Source of the DNA: Azospirillum ramasamyi
GTDB lineage: Bacteria; Pseudomonadota; Alphaproteobacteria; Azospirillales; Azospirillaceae
Reading direction: 5' to 3'
DNA length: 64,000 nt
Assembly: GCF_003233655.1 (NCBI RefSeq)
Contig: NZ_CP029831.1
Location: 127,501 to 191,500 of the forward strand
A program made the position numbers and the translations under genes. The notes below the pieces were generated by a model that was not told where the DNA came from, ran no database searches, and worked only from the letters and a program-made list of their open reading frames with translations. Positions 38,428 through 48,409 of this stretch are shown piece after piece; within the stretch, counting starts at the first letter, position 1; the number at the start of each line of letters is the position of its first letter.

Positions 38428-39417
38428 ATGAAGGTCTCCACCCGCCTGACCCGTACCGTTCTGACGGCCGGCCTGTCCGCCGGCATGCTGTTCGCCGGAG
38501 CCATGACCATCTCCGGCGCCGCCATGGCCGCCGAGTATCCGGCCAAGCCCGTCGAGCTGATCGTTCCCTATGCCGCCGGCGGCGGCACCGACCTCGTCGC
38601 CCGCGCCTTCGCCGATGCGGCCAAGAAGCAGCTGCCGCAGTCGATCGGCGTGGTGAACAAAACCGGCGGCGGCGGCGCCGTCGGCCTGACCGAGATCATG
38701 GCCGCCCGTCCCGACGGCTACAAGATCGGCATGGGCACGGTGGAAATCACCCTGCTGCCGCACATGGGCGTCGCCCGCTTCACCGTCGACGATTACACCC
38801 CGATCGCCCGCCTGAACGCGGAGCCGAGCGCCATCACCGTCAAGGCCGACGCGCCGTGGAAGACGGTGGAAGAGTTCCTGGAGCATGCCAAGGCCAACCC
38901 GGGCAAGGTCCGCATCGGCAACTCCGGCACCGGCGCCATCTGGCACCTCGCGGCCGCGGCGCTTGAGGAGAAGTCCGGCACGACCTTCAACCATGTGCCC
39001 TTCGACGGCGCCAACCCGGCCGTGACCTCGCTGCTGGGCGGCCATATCGAGGCGGTTTCGGTCAGCCCGGCCGAGGTGTCGAGCCAGCTCGCCGCCGGCC
39101 AGCTGCGCATGCTCGCCGTCATGGCCGATGAGCGCAGCAAGACCTTCCCGGAGGTGCCGACGCTGAAGGAGAAGGGCATCGACCTGTCCGTCGCCACCTG
39201 GCGCGGCATCGTTGTGCCGAAGAAGACGCCGGCCGCGGTGGTCGACACCCTGCGCACCGCCAGCAAGGCCGCTGCGGAGGACCAGGCTTTCCGTGACCAG
39301 CTGGCCAAGATGAACCTGACCTGGGCCTATGCCGACGGTCCCGAGTTCGGTCAGGCCATGCAGAAGGACAACGCCTTCTTCAAGGATCTGATGACCAAGC
39401 TGGGCATGGCGAAGTAA
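38428..39417 (+). CDS. tctC: Tripartite tricarboxylate transporter binding protein (TctC/Bug)
   Basis: A 329-residue periplasmic Bug-family solute receptor. Signal peptide about 1-34 (ends AAMAAEYP). The mature protein begins with the family motif YPAKPVELIVPYAAGGGTD and has KTGGGGAVGLTEI, GNSGTGAIWHLAA, FDGANPAVTSLLGG. AGAGGG lies upstream of the ATG. With TctB and TctA it forms a secondary carrier for a carboxylate; given dgoK/dgoA in the same operon, the substrate is probably a sugar acid such as galactonate (inference). Confidence 0.93.
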   Translation: MKVSTRLTRTVLTAGLSAGMLFAGAMTISGAAMAAEYPAKPVELIVPYAAGGGTDLVARAFADAAKKQLPQSIGVVNKTGGGGAVGLTEIMAARPDGYKIGMGTVEITLLPHMGVARFTVDDYTPIARLNAEPSAITVKADAPWKTVEEFLEHAKANPGKVRIGNSGTGAIWHLAAAALEEKSGTTFNHVPFDGANPAVTSLLGGHIEAVSVSPAEVSSQLAAGQLRMLAVMADERSKTFPEVPTLKEKGIDLSVATWRGIVVPKKTPAAVVDTLRTASKAAAEDQAFRDQLAKMNLTWAYADGPEFGQAMQKDNAFFKDLMTKLGMAK

Positions 39418-39485
39418 AGCCGCAGCGACGCGGTTCCCGGCGGGTCGCCATCGGGAACCGCGTCATAGGTTGAGGAGACCGGATC

Positions 39486-40010
39486 ATGAGCACCGCACCC
39501 GCAGGGGGAGCAGACCCCGGCCTTGGCAACGCCATGCCGCTGACGACGAAGATCGCGAACCTTGTCATTGCCGTCGTTCTGATCGCCATCGCGGCCTCGG
39601 CCATCGCCGCGACCGGCAATTTCCCCAAGAGCATGCTGGCGACCGACGTGGGTTCAGCCCGCTTTCCAATCATCCACGCCGGCGCGCTGATCCTGCTGTG
39701 CCTGATCCTGATCGCCAACACGCTGCGCACGCCAACCGCCCCGGCAGCCGCCGGAGCGGCGTCGGTCGGCATCGCCGGCTATGCCGGCGTGGCGCTGGGC
39801 ATGCTGGCGACCGCCGGCTGCATCGCCGTCATGGGGTATGTCGGCTATGGCATCGCCACGGCCGTCTACATGGCGGTGATCCTGGCGCTGATGGGACAGC
39901 GCAGCCCGGTCTGGAACCCGGTGCTGGCGGTCGGCGTGACGGCGCTGGTCTATGGCGTCTTCCACTACGCGCTTCAGGTGCCGTTGCCGGTGGGGGTCCT
40001 GTTCGAATGA
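39486..40010 (+). CDS. tctB: Tripartite tricarboxylate transporter small subunit TctB
   Basis: A 174-residue membrane protein with four hydrophobic helices (about 20-42, 58-78, 93-120, 125-160), the TctB pattern. It starts with GAGG about 6 nt before the ATG and lies between tctC and tctA. The motif FPKSMLATDVGSARFPIIHA just after helix 1 is typical. Confidence 0.9.
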   Translation: MSTAPAGGADPGLGNAMPLTTKIANLVIAVVLIAIAASAIAATGNFPKSMLATDVGSARFPIIHAGALILLCLILIANTLRTPTAPAAAGAASVGIAGYAGVALGMLATAGCIAVMGYVGYGIATAVYMAVILALMGQRSPVWNPVLAVGVTALVYGVFHYALQVPLPVGVLFE

Positions 40011-40061
40011 GCCACCCCACCCTTCTTATGGCCGCACCGATCGTCGGGGAGAATCGCCGCC

Positions 40062-41588
40062 ATGCATGAACTCGATCTTCTGATGAACGGCTTCGCCACG
40101 CTGGCGTCGAACCCGCTGGCGCTGCTTCTGGCGCTGTTCGGCGTCACGCTCGGCATCTTCATCGGCGCCTTGCCCGGCCTGACGGCGACCATGGGCGTCG
40201 CCATCCTGCTGCCCTTCACCTTCGGCATGGATCCGGTGTCCGGCCTGCTGATGATCTCCGGCGTCTTCTTCGGCGGAATCTATGGCGGCTCGGTGACGGC
40301 GATCCTGCTGCGCATCCCCGGCACCCCGGCCGCCGCCGCCACCGCGATGGACGGGTTCGAGCTGACCCGGAAGGGCAAGGCCGGCGTGGCGCTGGGTACA
40401 GCGACCCTGTCCTCCTTCCTCGGCGGCACCGCCAGCATCGTCGTCCTGATCTTCCTGGCCCCGGTGCTGGCCGGCTTCGCCTTGAAGTTCAGCGCGTCGG
40501 AGAGCTTCGCGCTCGCCGTCTTCGGCCTCAGCATCATCGCCAGCATTTCCGGCCGGTCGGTCATCAAGGGCCTGATCGCCGGCTTCCTCGGGCTGCTGAT
40601 CGCCACGGTCGGCATGGACCCGATGGACGGCTTCCCGCGCTTCACCGGCGGCTATACCGAGCTGTTCAATGTCCCCTTCATCCCGGTGATGATCGGCCTG
40701 TTCGCCGCCGCCGAGGCCTTCAAGTCGCTCGAGGATCCCAAGGTCCGCATGGGCATGGCCGCCGCGCTTGGCCGGATCATCCCGGAATGGGCGACCTTCC
40801 GCCCGCTGCTGGGTACGGTGGCGCGCTCCAGCGGTCTCGGCGTGGCGATCGGCATGATCCCCGGCGCCGGCGCCGACATCGCCGCCTATGTCGCCTACAA
40901 CGAGGCCAAGCGGTTCAGCAAGACGCCGGAGAATTTCGGCAAAGGCGAACTGTCCGGCGTGGCCGCCTGCGAATCCGGCTCCAACGCCTGCACCGGCGGC
41001 GCGCTGCTGACCATGCTGACTCTGGGCATTCCCGGCGACGCCGTCACCGCGGTGATGCTGGGCGCCCTGACGCTGCAGGGGCTGCAGCCCGGCCCGCTGC
41101 TGTTCAAGGACCATGCCGAACTGGTGTTCACCCTGTTCGCCGGCATGCTGTTCTGCTACGTCGCCATGCTGGTGGTCGGGTTGGGGTCGCTGCGCGTCAT
41201 GGGACGCGTCCTGCAGATGCCGAAATCGGTGCTGACCCCGGTGATCCTGGTCCTGTGCATCGTCGGCACCTATGCCATCAACAACAGCCTGTTCGACATC
41301 GGCATCATGCTGGCCGCCGGCGTCGCCGGCTACTTCATGCTGAAATGGGATTTCCCGGCCTCGCCGGTGGTGCTGGCGCTGATCATGGGTCCGATGGCGG
41401 AGGCCAATTTCCGCCGCGCCCTGTCGCTGTCGGGCGGAAGCTATGACTTCCTCTACACCCGTCCCATCACCGTCGTGCTTCTGAGCGTCGCCATCCTGAC
41501 CCTGTTCCTGCCGCTGGTGAAGCGCTGGCGCAGCCATCGGTCGGAAACCCGGCGAACCGGAACCCAAAGCCCTCTGAATCAAGCCTGA
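40062..41588 (+). CDS. tctA: Tripartite tricarboxylate transporter large subunit TctA
   Basis: A 508-residue inner-membrane permease with ten to twelve helices. The family motif GALPGLTATMGVAILLPFTF lies near residues 33-52, followed by GGIYGGSVTAILLRIPGTPA, the middle repeat GMIPGAGADIAAYVAYNEAK, and LTLGIPGDAVTAVMLGAL. Full family length. It starts 51 nt after tctB; the SDR gene follows after 17 nt. Confidence 0.95.
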   Translation: MHELDLLMNGFATLASNPLALLLALFGVTLGIFIGALPGLTATMGVAILLPFTFGMDPVSGLLMISGVFFGGIYGGSVTAILLRIPGTPAAAATAMDGFELTRKGKAGVALGTATLSSFLGGTASIVVLIFLAPVLAGFALKFSASESFALAVFGLSIIASISGRSVIKGLIAGFLGLLIATVGMDPMDGFPRFTGGYTELFNVPFIPVMIGLFAAAEAFKSLEDPKVRMGMAAALGRIIPEWATFRPLLGTVARSSGLGVAIGMIPGAGADIAAYVAYNEAKRFSKTPENFGKGELSGVAACESGSNACTGGALLTMLTLGIPGDAVTAVMLGALTLQGLQPGPLLFKDHAELVFTLFAGMLFCYVAMLVVGLGSLRVMGRVLQMPKSVLTPVILVLCIVGTYAINNSLFDIGIMLAAGVAGYFMLKWDFPASPVVLALIMGPMAEANFRRALSLSGGSYDFLYTRPITVVLLSVAILTLFLPLVKRWRSHRSETRRTGTQSPLNQA

Positions 41589-41605
41589 GCACAAGGAAAG
41601 CAATC

Positions 41606-42382
41606 ATGTTCGACGATCTGAAGGGCCGCCGTGTCCTGATCACCGGTTCGACCCAGGGGATCGGTCTGGCCGCGGCGCAGGCCTTCGCCCGCCACGGCGC
41701 CAAGGTCGGCATCAACGGCCGCAAGGCGCCGGCCGATCTCGACTCCATCCTCAAGGCGATGGAATCCGCGGGCGGCGAGGCGGCCTTCTTCGCCGGGGAT
41801 CTGTGCAGCAGCGCCGCTTGCAAGTCCGTGGTGGACGCCTTCGTCGAGCGCTTCGGCGGCATCGACGTGCTGATCAACAATGCCGGCGGTCTGGTCGGCC
41901 GCAAGCCGCTGGAGGAAATCGACGACGAGTTCTTCGACGCTGTGACCGACCTGAACGCCCGTTCCGCCCTGATGACCACCAAGCACGCCCTGCCCCACCT
42001 GCGCCAGTCGGCCAAGGACAGCGGGCAGACGGCCTCGGTGATCCTGGTCGGGTCGGTCGCCGGCTATACCGGCGGCGGGCCGGGCGCCGGGCTGTACGGC
42101 GCCGCCAAGGCGTGGCTGCACAACATCCAGAAGAACTGGGTCGCCTTCCACACCAAGGAGGGCATCCGCTTCAACACCGTGTCGCCGGGCACCTTCGACA
42201 CCGCCTTCCATGCCGACAAGGACGAGGCCGCCAAGGCCCGCGTGTCGACCGGCATCCCGATGGGCCGCTTCGGCAAGCCGGAGGAATGCGCCCCGACCTT
42301 CCTGTTCTTCGCCTCCCATGGCTGCTCGGGCTACATCACCGGGCAGGTTCTGGACGTGAACGGCGGCCAGTTCATGCCGTAA
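41606..42382 (+). CDS. Short-chain dehydrogenase/reductase
   Basis: A 258-residue classical SDR. The cofactor motif is TGSTQGIG (about 14-21), NNAGG follows, and the catalytic Ser (VGSVAG) and YGAAK are intact, unlike the SDR at 10214-10918. The basic residue in NGRK after strand 2 suggests NADP(H). AAGGAAA lies upstream of the ATG. In this operon it may oxidise the aldose to a lactone, or reduce/oxidise a keto-deoxy intermediate (inference). Confidence 0.9.
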   Translation: MFDDLKGRRVLITGSTQGIGLAAAQAFARHGAKVGINGRKAPADLDSILKAMESAGGEAAFFAGDLCSSAACKSVVDAFVERFGGIDVLINNAGGLVGRKPLEEIDDEFFDAVTDLNARSALMTTKHALPHLRQSAKDSGQTASVILVGSVAGYTGGGPGAGLYGAAKAWLHNIQKNWVAFHTKEGIRFNTVSPGTFDTAFHADKDEAAKARVSTGIPMGRFGKPEECAPTFLFFASHGCSGYITGQVLDVNGGQFMP

Positions 42383-42461
42383 GGCCAGTACCGGCAGGGA
42401 TCTGCAGGACAAGCGCCCTTTCCCGCTGTTGTCGGAAGACACGGCTTGGAGATGGACGACC

Positions 42462-43367
42462 ATGGCCTCGCAGATCCCCCTGTCGGAGGACAGCAGCGCG
42501 ATCGATCCGGCGCTCGACGCGCTGCGCAACGACCATACGCACGAGATCGCGCCCGACCTCGCCTATCGGCGGCTCGGCATCGTCAACGTGGTGTTCTGGG
42601 GTCCGCCCGGCGCCGGCGACCGCGAATGGGTGCTGATCGATGCCGGGCTGATGGGCACCAAGGGCTTCATCCGCGCCGCGGCGGCCGAACGTTTCGGTCG
42701 CGACTCCCGCCCCGCCGCCATCGTCATGACCCATGGCCATTTCGACCATGTCGGCGTGCTGGAGGATCTGGCGGAGGAATGGGACGCGCCGGTCTACGCC
42801 CACCCGCTGGAACACCCCTATCTGAACGGTCAGGCCGCCTACCCGCCCGGCGACCCCTCGGTCGGCGGCGGCGCCATGGCGGCATTGGCGCGCTTCTACC
42901 CCCGCAAGCCGGTGAATGTCGGACCGCGCCTGCGGAGCCTGCCGGAAGACCGCTCGGTGCCGGTCATGCCGGGCTGGCGCTGGGTCCACACGCCGGGGCA
43001 CAGCGTCGGCCATGTCTCCTTCTGGCGCGAGCGCGACCGCTCGATGATCGTCGGCGATGCCTTCGTCACCACCGGGCAGGAATCGGCCTACGCGGTCGCC
43101 GTGCAGCGGGCGGAGATGCACGGCCCGCCGATGTATTTCACCGTCGAATGGGACAAGGCGCGGGAGTCCGTCGCCAAGCTGGCCGCGTTGGAACCGGAAC
43201 TGGTCATCACCGGCCATGGCGAGCCGATGCGGGGAGCGGAGATGCGCACCGCCCTGCACCGGCTGGCGGACGAGTTCGACCGCATCGCGATTCCGCGCCG
43301 GGGCATCTATCTGGAAAAGCCGGCACGGGCGGAGGACGGGACCGCCTATTGCGGGCCGGAAGGTTGA
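42462..43367 (+). CDS. MBL-fold metallohydrolase of the sugar-acid operon
   Basis: A 301-residue metallo-beta-lactamase-fold enzyme with a complete metal site: HGHFDH in MTHGHFDHVGVL, His in TPGHSVGHVSFW, Asp in IVGDAFVTT and a final His in ITGHGEPM. The ATG at 42462 has GGAG about 10 nt upstream; a TTG at 42429 is possible. As the last gene of the dgo/tct operon, it could hydrolyse the lactone made by the SDR (inference); MBL-fold lactonases are known. A generic hydrolase remains possible. Confidence 0.85.
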   Translation: MASQIPLSEDSSAIDPALDALRNDHTHEIAPDLAYRRLGIVNVVFWGPPGAGDREWVLIDAGLMGTKGFIRAAAAERFGRDSRPAAIVMTHGHFDHVGVLEDLAEEWDAPVYAHPLEHPYLNGQAAYPPGDPSVGGGAMAALARFYPRKPVNVGPRLRSLPEDRSVPVMPGWRWVHTPGHSVGHVSFWRERDRSMIVGDAFVTTGQESAYAVAVQRAEMHGPPMYFTVEWDKARESVAKLAALEPELVITGHGEPMRGAEMRTALHRLADEFDRIAIPRRGIYLEKPARAEDGTAYCGPEG

Positions 43368-43469
43368 ATTTCGTACTGGGCATGAGGCACCGGGGCACAC
43401 TGCCCCGGTTATCTCGCGATGAGCCGCGGCAGGCACCCAGATTGCTGATCCGGGGCGCCGGCTCGCGCC

Positions 43470-43850
43470 TCAGGCATATTGCGCAAGGCCGTTGCCGAGC
43501 GACCAGTTCTCCTTCGCCACTTCGACGATGTTGACGAACACGTCCTGCGGCCGAATGCCGGGATCTTCGCCGAGCAGTTCCACGATCCGCGCGAACAAAG
43601 CCTTTTTCTGTTCCACGGTGCGGGTGTTGCTCGCCGTGATCTGGATGTATACGAGGTCATCCCCTCGCGAGACGCCAAGATAAGATGAACTGTAGCGGAA
43701 GTTCACGGCATCGTGTTCGGTGATGGCCATGAACTGATCATCCTCCGGAACGTTGAAGGTTTCATGCATCGCGCGGTAAAGGCCATCGAATATTGCCTGC
43801 CGGTAGGCCTCCGGCTTTCCGGCGCGCAGGGAGATGTGAACGAGCGGCAT
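43470..43850 (-). CDS. Tautomerase family protein
   Basis: A 126-residue member of the 4-oxalocrotonate tautomerase superfamily (long Tautomerase_2-type form). The catalytic amino-terminal proline follows Met1 directly (MPLVHISLRAGK). Blocks VYIQITASNTRTVEQKKALF and QDVFVNIVEVAKENWSLGNG match. AGGAT lies upstream. It is divergent from the LysR gene across 94 bases, the classic regulator-target arrangement, so that LysR protein probably controls it. Substrate unknown. Confidence 0.92.
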   Translation of the reverse strand: MPLVHISLRAGKPEAYRQAIFDGLYRAMHETFNVPEDDQFMAITEHDAVNFRYSSSYLGVSRGDDLVYIQITASNTRTVEQKKALFARIVELLGEDPGIRPQDVFVNIVEVAKENWSLGNGLAQYA

Positions 43851-43921
43851 CGTAGATCCTTTCCATGACGTCCTCGTTCAAAATAGCCGTGGAGCAGTCA
43901 TTTCCATATGCTATGATTTTT

Positions 43922-43934
43922 TATATCTAAGATA
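43922..43934. promoter_or_regulatory. Possible LysR box (T-N11-A)
   Basis: TATATCTAAGATA, a T-N11-A motif with internal dyad TATC-TAA-GATA, lies 10 bases before the lysR start within an AT-rich gap shared with the tautomerase gene. Motif is weak on its own. Confidence 0.35.
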
Positions 43935-43944
43935 ATGGCTGGAA

Positions 43945-44802
43945 ATGATGGACCAACCTCTCGACCTCGACGCGGTTCGGGCCTTCCTGCGCATTGCCGA
44001 ACTGGAGAGCTTTACACGCGCGGCCGAAGCCATGCGGACGACGCAAGCTGCGGTCAGCCTGAAGCTGAAGCTTCTCGAAGATAGGCTGGGGTGCCGCCTG
44101 TTCGAACGGACGCCGCGGTATGTACAGTTGTCGCCACGCGGCGCCGCCTTTCTCGATCACGCTCGCGACCTGCTGGAGGCGCATGATCGCGCGCTCGCCT
44201 CGCTGAATGAGGGGCGCCGGCGCATAGCCATCGGCATCAGCGACCATGTGGCGGGGCCGGAGCTTCCCGCCCTGATCGCCCGGATGAACGCGCAGGATCC
44301 GCAACTGGTGATCGAGATCCGGATCGGATCGTCGGGGGATCTGCTTCAGAGCTTCGACCGCCGGGAACTCGACACCGTGATCGTCCGCCTGCACGCCGGG
44401 CGCAATGACGGCCAGCTACTCACCGAAGAACAATTCGGCTGGTTCGCGGCGCCAAGCTGGCAGCATCGGGCGGACGAACCTCTGCCGATCGCCACGATGG
44501 CCGAGCCCTGTGGAGTGCGGGCACTGGCCGGACAGCTTCTCGACGCGGCGGATGTGCCTTGGACGGAAATCTTCGTCGGCGGCGGCGTGGCCGCGGTGGC
44601 GGCGGCCGTCATGGCCGGACTAGGCGTCGCAGCATTGTCCCCACGCATGGTGCCATTCGGTGCCGTCGACGTCGGTCCCAGGCTCGGCCTTCCGGCCTTG
44701 CCGCGTCTGCCTGTGATCTTGCACACGAGGGTGAAGGATGGACGACCGCGCGAGGCGCTCGCCGGACTGGCTGCCGCCTTCAGGAGCGCGGTGCGAGGCT
44801 GA
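43945..44802 (+). CDS. LysR family transcriptional regulator
   Basis: A 285-residue LysR-type regulator. The helix-turn-helix is at about 7-64 (LDLDAVRAFLRIAELESFTR, TTQAAVSLKLKLLEDRLGCR), followed by a short linker and the periplasmic-binding-like effector domain (about 93-285, RRIAIGISDHVAGPELPAL). The family length is usual though slightly short. It is divergent from the tautomerase gene and ends at the bidirectional terminator shared with acnB. Confidence 0.93.
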   Translation: MMDQPLDLDAVRAFLRIAELESFTRAAEAMRTTQAAVSLKLKLLEDRLGCRLFERTPRYVQLSPRGAAFLDHARDLLEAHDRALASLNEGRRRIAIGISDHVAGPELPALIARMNAQDPQLVIEIRIGSSGDLLQSFDRRELDTVIVRLHAGRNDGQLLTEEQFGWFAAPSWQHRADEPLPIATMAEPCGVRALAGQLLDAADVPWTEIFVGGGVAAVAAAVMAGLGVAALSPRMVPFGAVDVGPRLGLPALPRLPVILHTRVKDGRPREALAGLAAAFRSAVRG

Positions 44803-44816
44803 AAGCTCCACAATAG

Positions 44817-44850
44817 AAAACCCCCGCCGGAGCGCTCCGGCGGGGGTTTT
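44817..44850. terminator. Bidirectional terminator between lysR and acnB
   Basis: A perfect 34-base palindrome: AAAACCCCCGCCGGAGC followed by its complement. GC-rich 13-bp stem flanked by four A on one side and four T on the other, so it works for both convergent transcripts. Confidence 0.95.
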
Positions 44851-44875
44851 CGTCACTGACCGCTGTGTCCGGCTA

Positions 44876-47482
44876 TCAGGCCGGGACGGCGACCTTTTCC
44901 GCGACTTCCTGGAAAGCCGGGATCTGGTCGAAGTTCATGTAGCGGTAGACGTCGGCGGCGGCCTTGTTCACCACGCCGACCTGGGCCAGATACTCCTCGT
45001 TGGTCGGGATCTTGCCCAGCAGCGCCGCGACGGCGGCCAGTTCGGCCGACGACAGGTAGACGCGGGTGTCGATGCCCAGACGGTTCGGGAAGTTGCGGGT
45101 CGAGGTCGAGATGGCGGTCGAGCCCTTGCGGATCTGCGCCTGGTTGCCCATGCACAGCGAGCAGCCCGGCATCTCCATGCGCGCACCGGCCTTGCCGAGG
45201 GTGGCGTAATAGCCTTCCTCGGTCAGCATCATCGCGTCCATCTTCGTCGGCGGGGCGATCCACAGGCGGGTCGGGATGTCCGACTTGCCGTTCAGGATCT
45301 TACCGGCGGCGCGGAAGTGGCCGATGTTGGTCATGCAGGAGCCGATGAACACCTCGTCGATCTTGTCGCCGGCGACCTCGGACAGCGTCTTCACGTCGTC
45401 TGGATCGTTCGGGCAGGCCAGGATCGGCTCCTTGATGTCGGCCAGATCGATCTCGATCACCGCGGCATACTCGGCGTCGGCGTCCGGCTTCAGCAGCTGC
45501 GGATCGGCGATCCACGCCTCCATCGCCTTGATGCGGCGCTCCAGGGTGCGCGCGTCGGCGTACCCGTTGGCGATCATCCACTTCATCAGCGTGATGTTGG
45601 AGGTCATGTACTCGATGATCGGCTCCTTGTTCAGGAGCACGGTGCAGCCCGCAGCCGAACGCTCGGCCGAGGCGTCGGTCAGCTCGAACGCCTGCTCGAC
45701 CTTCAACTCCGGCAGACCTTCGATCTCCAGGATGCGGCCGGAGAAGATGTTCTTCTTGCCCTTCTTCTCGACCGTCAGCAGGCCGGCCTTGATCGCGTAG
45801 AGCGGGATGGCGTTGACGAGGTCACGCAGGGTGACGCCCGGCTGCATTTCGCCCTTGAAGCGGACCAGCACCGATTCCGGCATGTCCAGCGGCATGACGC
45901 CGGTGGCGGCGGCGAAGGCGACCAGACCGGAACCGGCCGGGAAGCTGATGCCGATCGGGAAGCGGGTGTGGCTGTCGCCGCCGGTGCCGACGGTGTCCGG
46001 CAGCAGCAGCCGGTTCAGCCAGGAGTGGATGACGCCGTCGCCGGGGCGCAGCGCGACGCCGCCGCGGGTGGAGATGAAGTCCGGCAGCTCGTGGTGCATC
46101 TTCACGTCCACCAGCTTCGGATAAGCGGCGGTGTGGCAGAAGGACTGCATCACCAGATCGGCCGAGAAGCCCAGGCAGGCCAGATCCTTCAGCTCGTCGC
46201 GGGTCATCGGGCCGGTGGTGTCCTGCGAACCCACCGTGGTCATCTTCGGCTCGCAATAGGTGCCCGGACGGACGCCCTTGCCTTCCGGCAGACCACAGGC
46301 GCGGCCGACCATCTTCTGGGCCAGCGTGAAGCCCTTGCCGGTGTCGGCCGGGGATGCCGACTGGCGGAACAGGGTCGACGGGGCCAGACCCAGCGCCTCG
46401 CGGGCGCGGGCGGTCAGGCCGCGGCCGATGATGAGCGGGATGCGGCCGCCGGCACGCACCTCGTCGAAGATCACCTCGGACTTGACGGCGAACTCGGCGA
46501 TGACCTCGCCGTTCTTCAGGGCCTTGCCTTCATAGGGGCGCAGCTCGATGACGTCGCCCATCTCCATCTTGTTGACGTCCAACTCGATGGGCAGGGCGCC
46601 GGCGTCTTCCATGGTGTTGTAGAAGATCGGGGCGATCTTGGTGCCGAGGCAGACGCCGCCGAAGCGCTTGTTCGGGACGAACGGGATATCCTCGCCCGTG
46701 AACCACAGCACCGAGTTGGTGGCGGACTTGCGCGAGGAGCCGGTGCCGACCACGTCGCCGACATAGGCGATCAGGTTGCCCTTCTTCTTCAGCTCTTCCA
46801 GCTGCTTCGTCGGGCCGCGCTGGCCCGGCTCGTCGGCCTCGATGCCCGGACGCGGGTTCTTCAGCATGGCGAGCGCGTGCAGCGGGATGTCCGGGCGGCT
46901 CCAGGCGTCCGGGGCCGGCGACAGGTCGTCGGTGTTGGTCTCGCCCGACACCTTGAAGACCGTCAGCGTCATCGAGGCCGGGACTTCCGGACGCGAGGTG
47001 AACCACTCCGCGTCGGCCCAGGATTGCAGGACCGCCTTGGCGTTGGCGTTGCCCTTGTCGGCCAGTTCCTTGACGTCGTGGAAGAAGTCGAAGACCAGCA
47101 GGGTCTTCTTCAGGCCTTCCGCGGCGGCGGCGCCGCATTCGGCGTCCGACAGCAGGTCGATCAGCGGCTGCACGTTGAAGCCGCCGAGCATGGTGCCCAG
47201 CAGTTCGGTGGCCTTCACCTTGGAGATCAGCGGCGAGCTGTCGTTGCCCTTGGCGACGGCGGCCAGGAAGCCGGCCTTGACGCGGGCGGCATCATCGACG
47301 CCGGCCGGGACGCGGTTGGTGATCAGGTCGAGGAGAAAGGCCTCCTCCCCCGCCGGCGGGGCCTTCAGCAGGTCGATCAGCTCGGACGTCTGCTTCGCGG
47401 TGAGGGGCAGGGCCGGGATTCCGAGGGCGGCGCGTTCGGCCGCGTGCTGGCGGTAGGCTTCGAGCACGGCAGGGTTCCTCAT
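44876..47482 (-). CDS. acnB: Aconitate hydratase B
   Basis: An 868-residue AcnB, full length, interconverting citrate and isocitrate. The N-terminal HEAT-like and swivel domains ([39 protein letters not shown]) precede the catalytic domain. The [4Fe-4S] ligands are the Cys in [15 protein letters not shown] and the two in [12 protein letters not shown] near the C-terminus. Its cluster would come from the SUF system in this window. The start at 47482 has no clear ribosome site (CATTT precedes ATG), so initiation may be weak or leaderless. In E. coli AcnB also binds mRNA when iron is low (known there). Confidence 0.97.
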   Translation of the reverse strand: MRNPAVLEAYRQHAAERAALGIPALPLTAKQTSELIDLLKAPPAGEEAFLLDLITNRVPAGVDDAARVKAGFLAAVAKGNDSSPLISKVKATELLGTMLGGFNVQPLIDLLSDAECGAAAAEGLKKTLLVFDFFHDVKELADKGNANAKAVLQSWADAEWFTSRPEVPASMTLTVFKVSGETNTDDLSPAPDAWSRPDIPLHALAMLKNPRPGIEADEPGQRGPTKQLEELKKKGNLIAYVGDVVGTGSSRKSATNSVLWFTGEDIPFVPNKRFGGVCLGTKIAPIFYNTMEDAGALPIELDVNKMEMGDVIELRPYEGKALKNGEVIAEFAVKSEVIFDEVRAGGRIPLIIGRGLTARAREALGLAPSTLFRQSASPADTGKGFTLAQKMVGRACGLPEGKGVRPGTYCEPKMTTVGSQDTTGPMTRDELKDLACLGFSADLVMQSFCHTAAYPKLVDVKMHHELPDFISTRGGVALRPGDGVIHSWLNRLLLPDTVGTGGDSHTRFPIGISFPAGSGLVAFAAATGVMPLDMPESVLVRFKGEMQPGVTLRDLVNAIPLYAIKAGLLTVEKKGKKNIFSGRILEIEGLPELKVEQAFELTDASAERSAAGCTVLLNKEPIIEYMTSNITLMKWMIANGYADARTLERRIKAMEAWIADPQLLKPDADAEYAAVIEIDLADIKEPILACPNDPDDVKTLSEVAGDKIDEVFIGSCMTNIGHFRAAGKILNGKSDIPTRLWIAPPTKMDAMMLTEEGYYATLGKAGARMEMPGCSLCMGNQAQIRKGSTAISTSTRNFPNRLGIDTRVYLSSAELAAVAALLGKIPTNEEYLAQVGVVNKAAADVYRYMNFDQIPAFQEVAEKVAVPA

Positions 47483-47669
47483 AAATGAAAGGCCGGCCCT
47501 TGGATGGGAACCGTGAGACGGCCCGCTTGAACTCAGGTCGGGTTTATATGCCCGCTTAAATGAAAGCGCAAGGGGGCGCCCCGCTTACGTGAAGCGGACA
47601 GGACGAAATGGCCTCTGCTTCTGCACTGGTATTACCGGTGTTTGGTATGACCACTTCCCCGCCCCGGGT

Positions 47670-48176
47670 TTATTTCAGCGCGGCGGCCTGCTCCGGCGTC
47701 AGGACGACGATGCCATCCTCGTCGGCGAACAGCATGTCGCCCGGCTGGACGAGGGCGCCCGGCAGTTCCACGGCCACGTCGACCAGCCCCTGGTCGCGCC
47801 GGGTCGAGGCGCGCGGAATCGATGCCAGCGCCTTGATGCCCAGCGGCAGGGTCGCCAGTTCGGCCACGTCGCGGACGCAGCCCCAGATCACCACGCCGGC
47901 CCAGCCGTTCCTGACCGCGGAGGCGGCGATCATGTCGCCCATCAGGGCGCAGCGCAGGCTTCCGGCGCCGTCCACCACCAGGATGCGGCCCGCACCGGGC
48001 GTCGCCAGCAGTTCCTTGACGCGGGAGTTGTCCTCCAGACACTTCACGGTGACGACCTCCCCGGCGAAGCGGGTGACGGCGCCGAAGTCGCGGAAGCCCG
48101 GCAGGACATAGCGGGCGGCGTCCTTGAAGCGGTCGAACAGGTCGCAGGTGGGGACGAAATTCTGGCCGGTGGACAT
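47670..48176 (-). CDS. RraA family protein
   Basis: A 168-residue RraA/HMG-aldolase-fold protein. The metal and substrate region [20 protein letters not shown] is followed by CVRDVAEL, whose Arg-Asp pair is used for catalysis in 4-hydroxy-4-methyl-2-oxoglutarate aldolases; RraA proteins share it and inhibit RNase E (family knowledge). The sequence alone does not decide between RNase E regulator and aldolase; the length fits RraA. It lies 187 bases upstream of acnB on the same strand. Confidence 0.88.
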   Translation of the reverse strand: MSTGQNFVPTCDLFDRFKDAARYVLPGFRDFGAVTRFAGEVVTVKCLEDNSRVKELLATPGAGRILVVDGAGSLRCALMGDMIAASAVRNGWAGVVIWGCVRDVAELATLPLGIKALASIPRASTRRDQGLVDVAVELPGALVQPGDMLFADEDGIVVLTPEQAAALK

Positions 48177-48409
48177 GGCTTGCGGCTCCGCAGCGTGGAC
48201 GTTGCAGGTGGTCTTCCCTCACCTCTTGCGCCAAAGGCGAGCGGGAGGCAAGACCCGGGATCCACTGCCGCGGCCGGCCGGCGATCATGCCGCAGGAGGC
48301 TTGGCCGCTATAGGTTTGGCGGCAAGGAGCTTGGCGAAGGTGCAATCGCCGGGTCGGCGATGCGCCCCCATATTCGGACAGGTGCAAAGAGAAGGAACGG
48401 TGCCCGCTC

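Noticed and set aside
44738..47488. 916-residue open frame on the plus strand opposite acnB
   Set aside because: It is antisense to a well-conserved gene and its product is Arg/Gly/His-rich with no domain; such frames arise from high GC at third codon positions.
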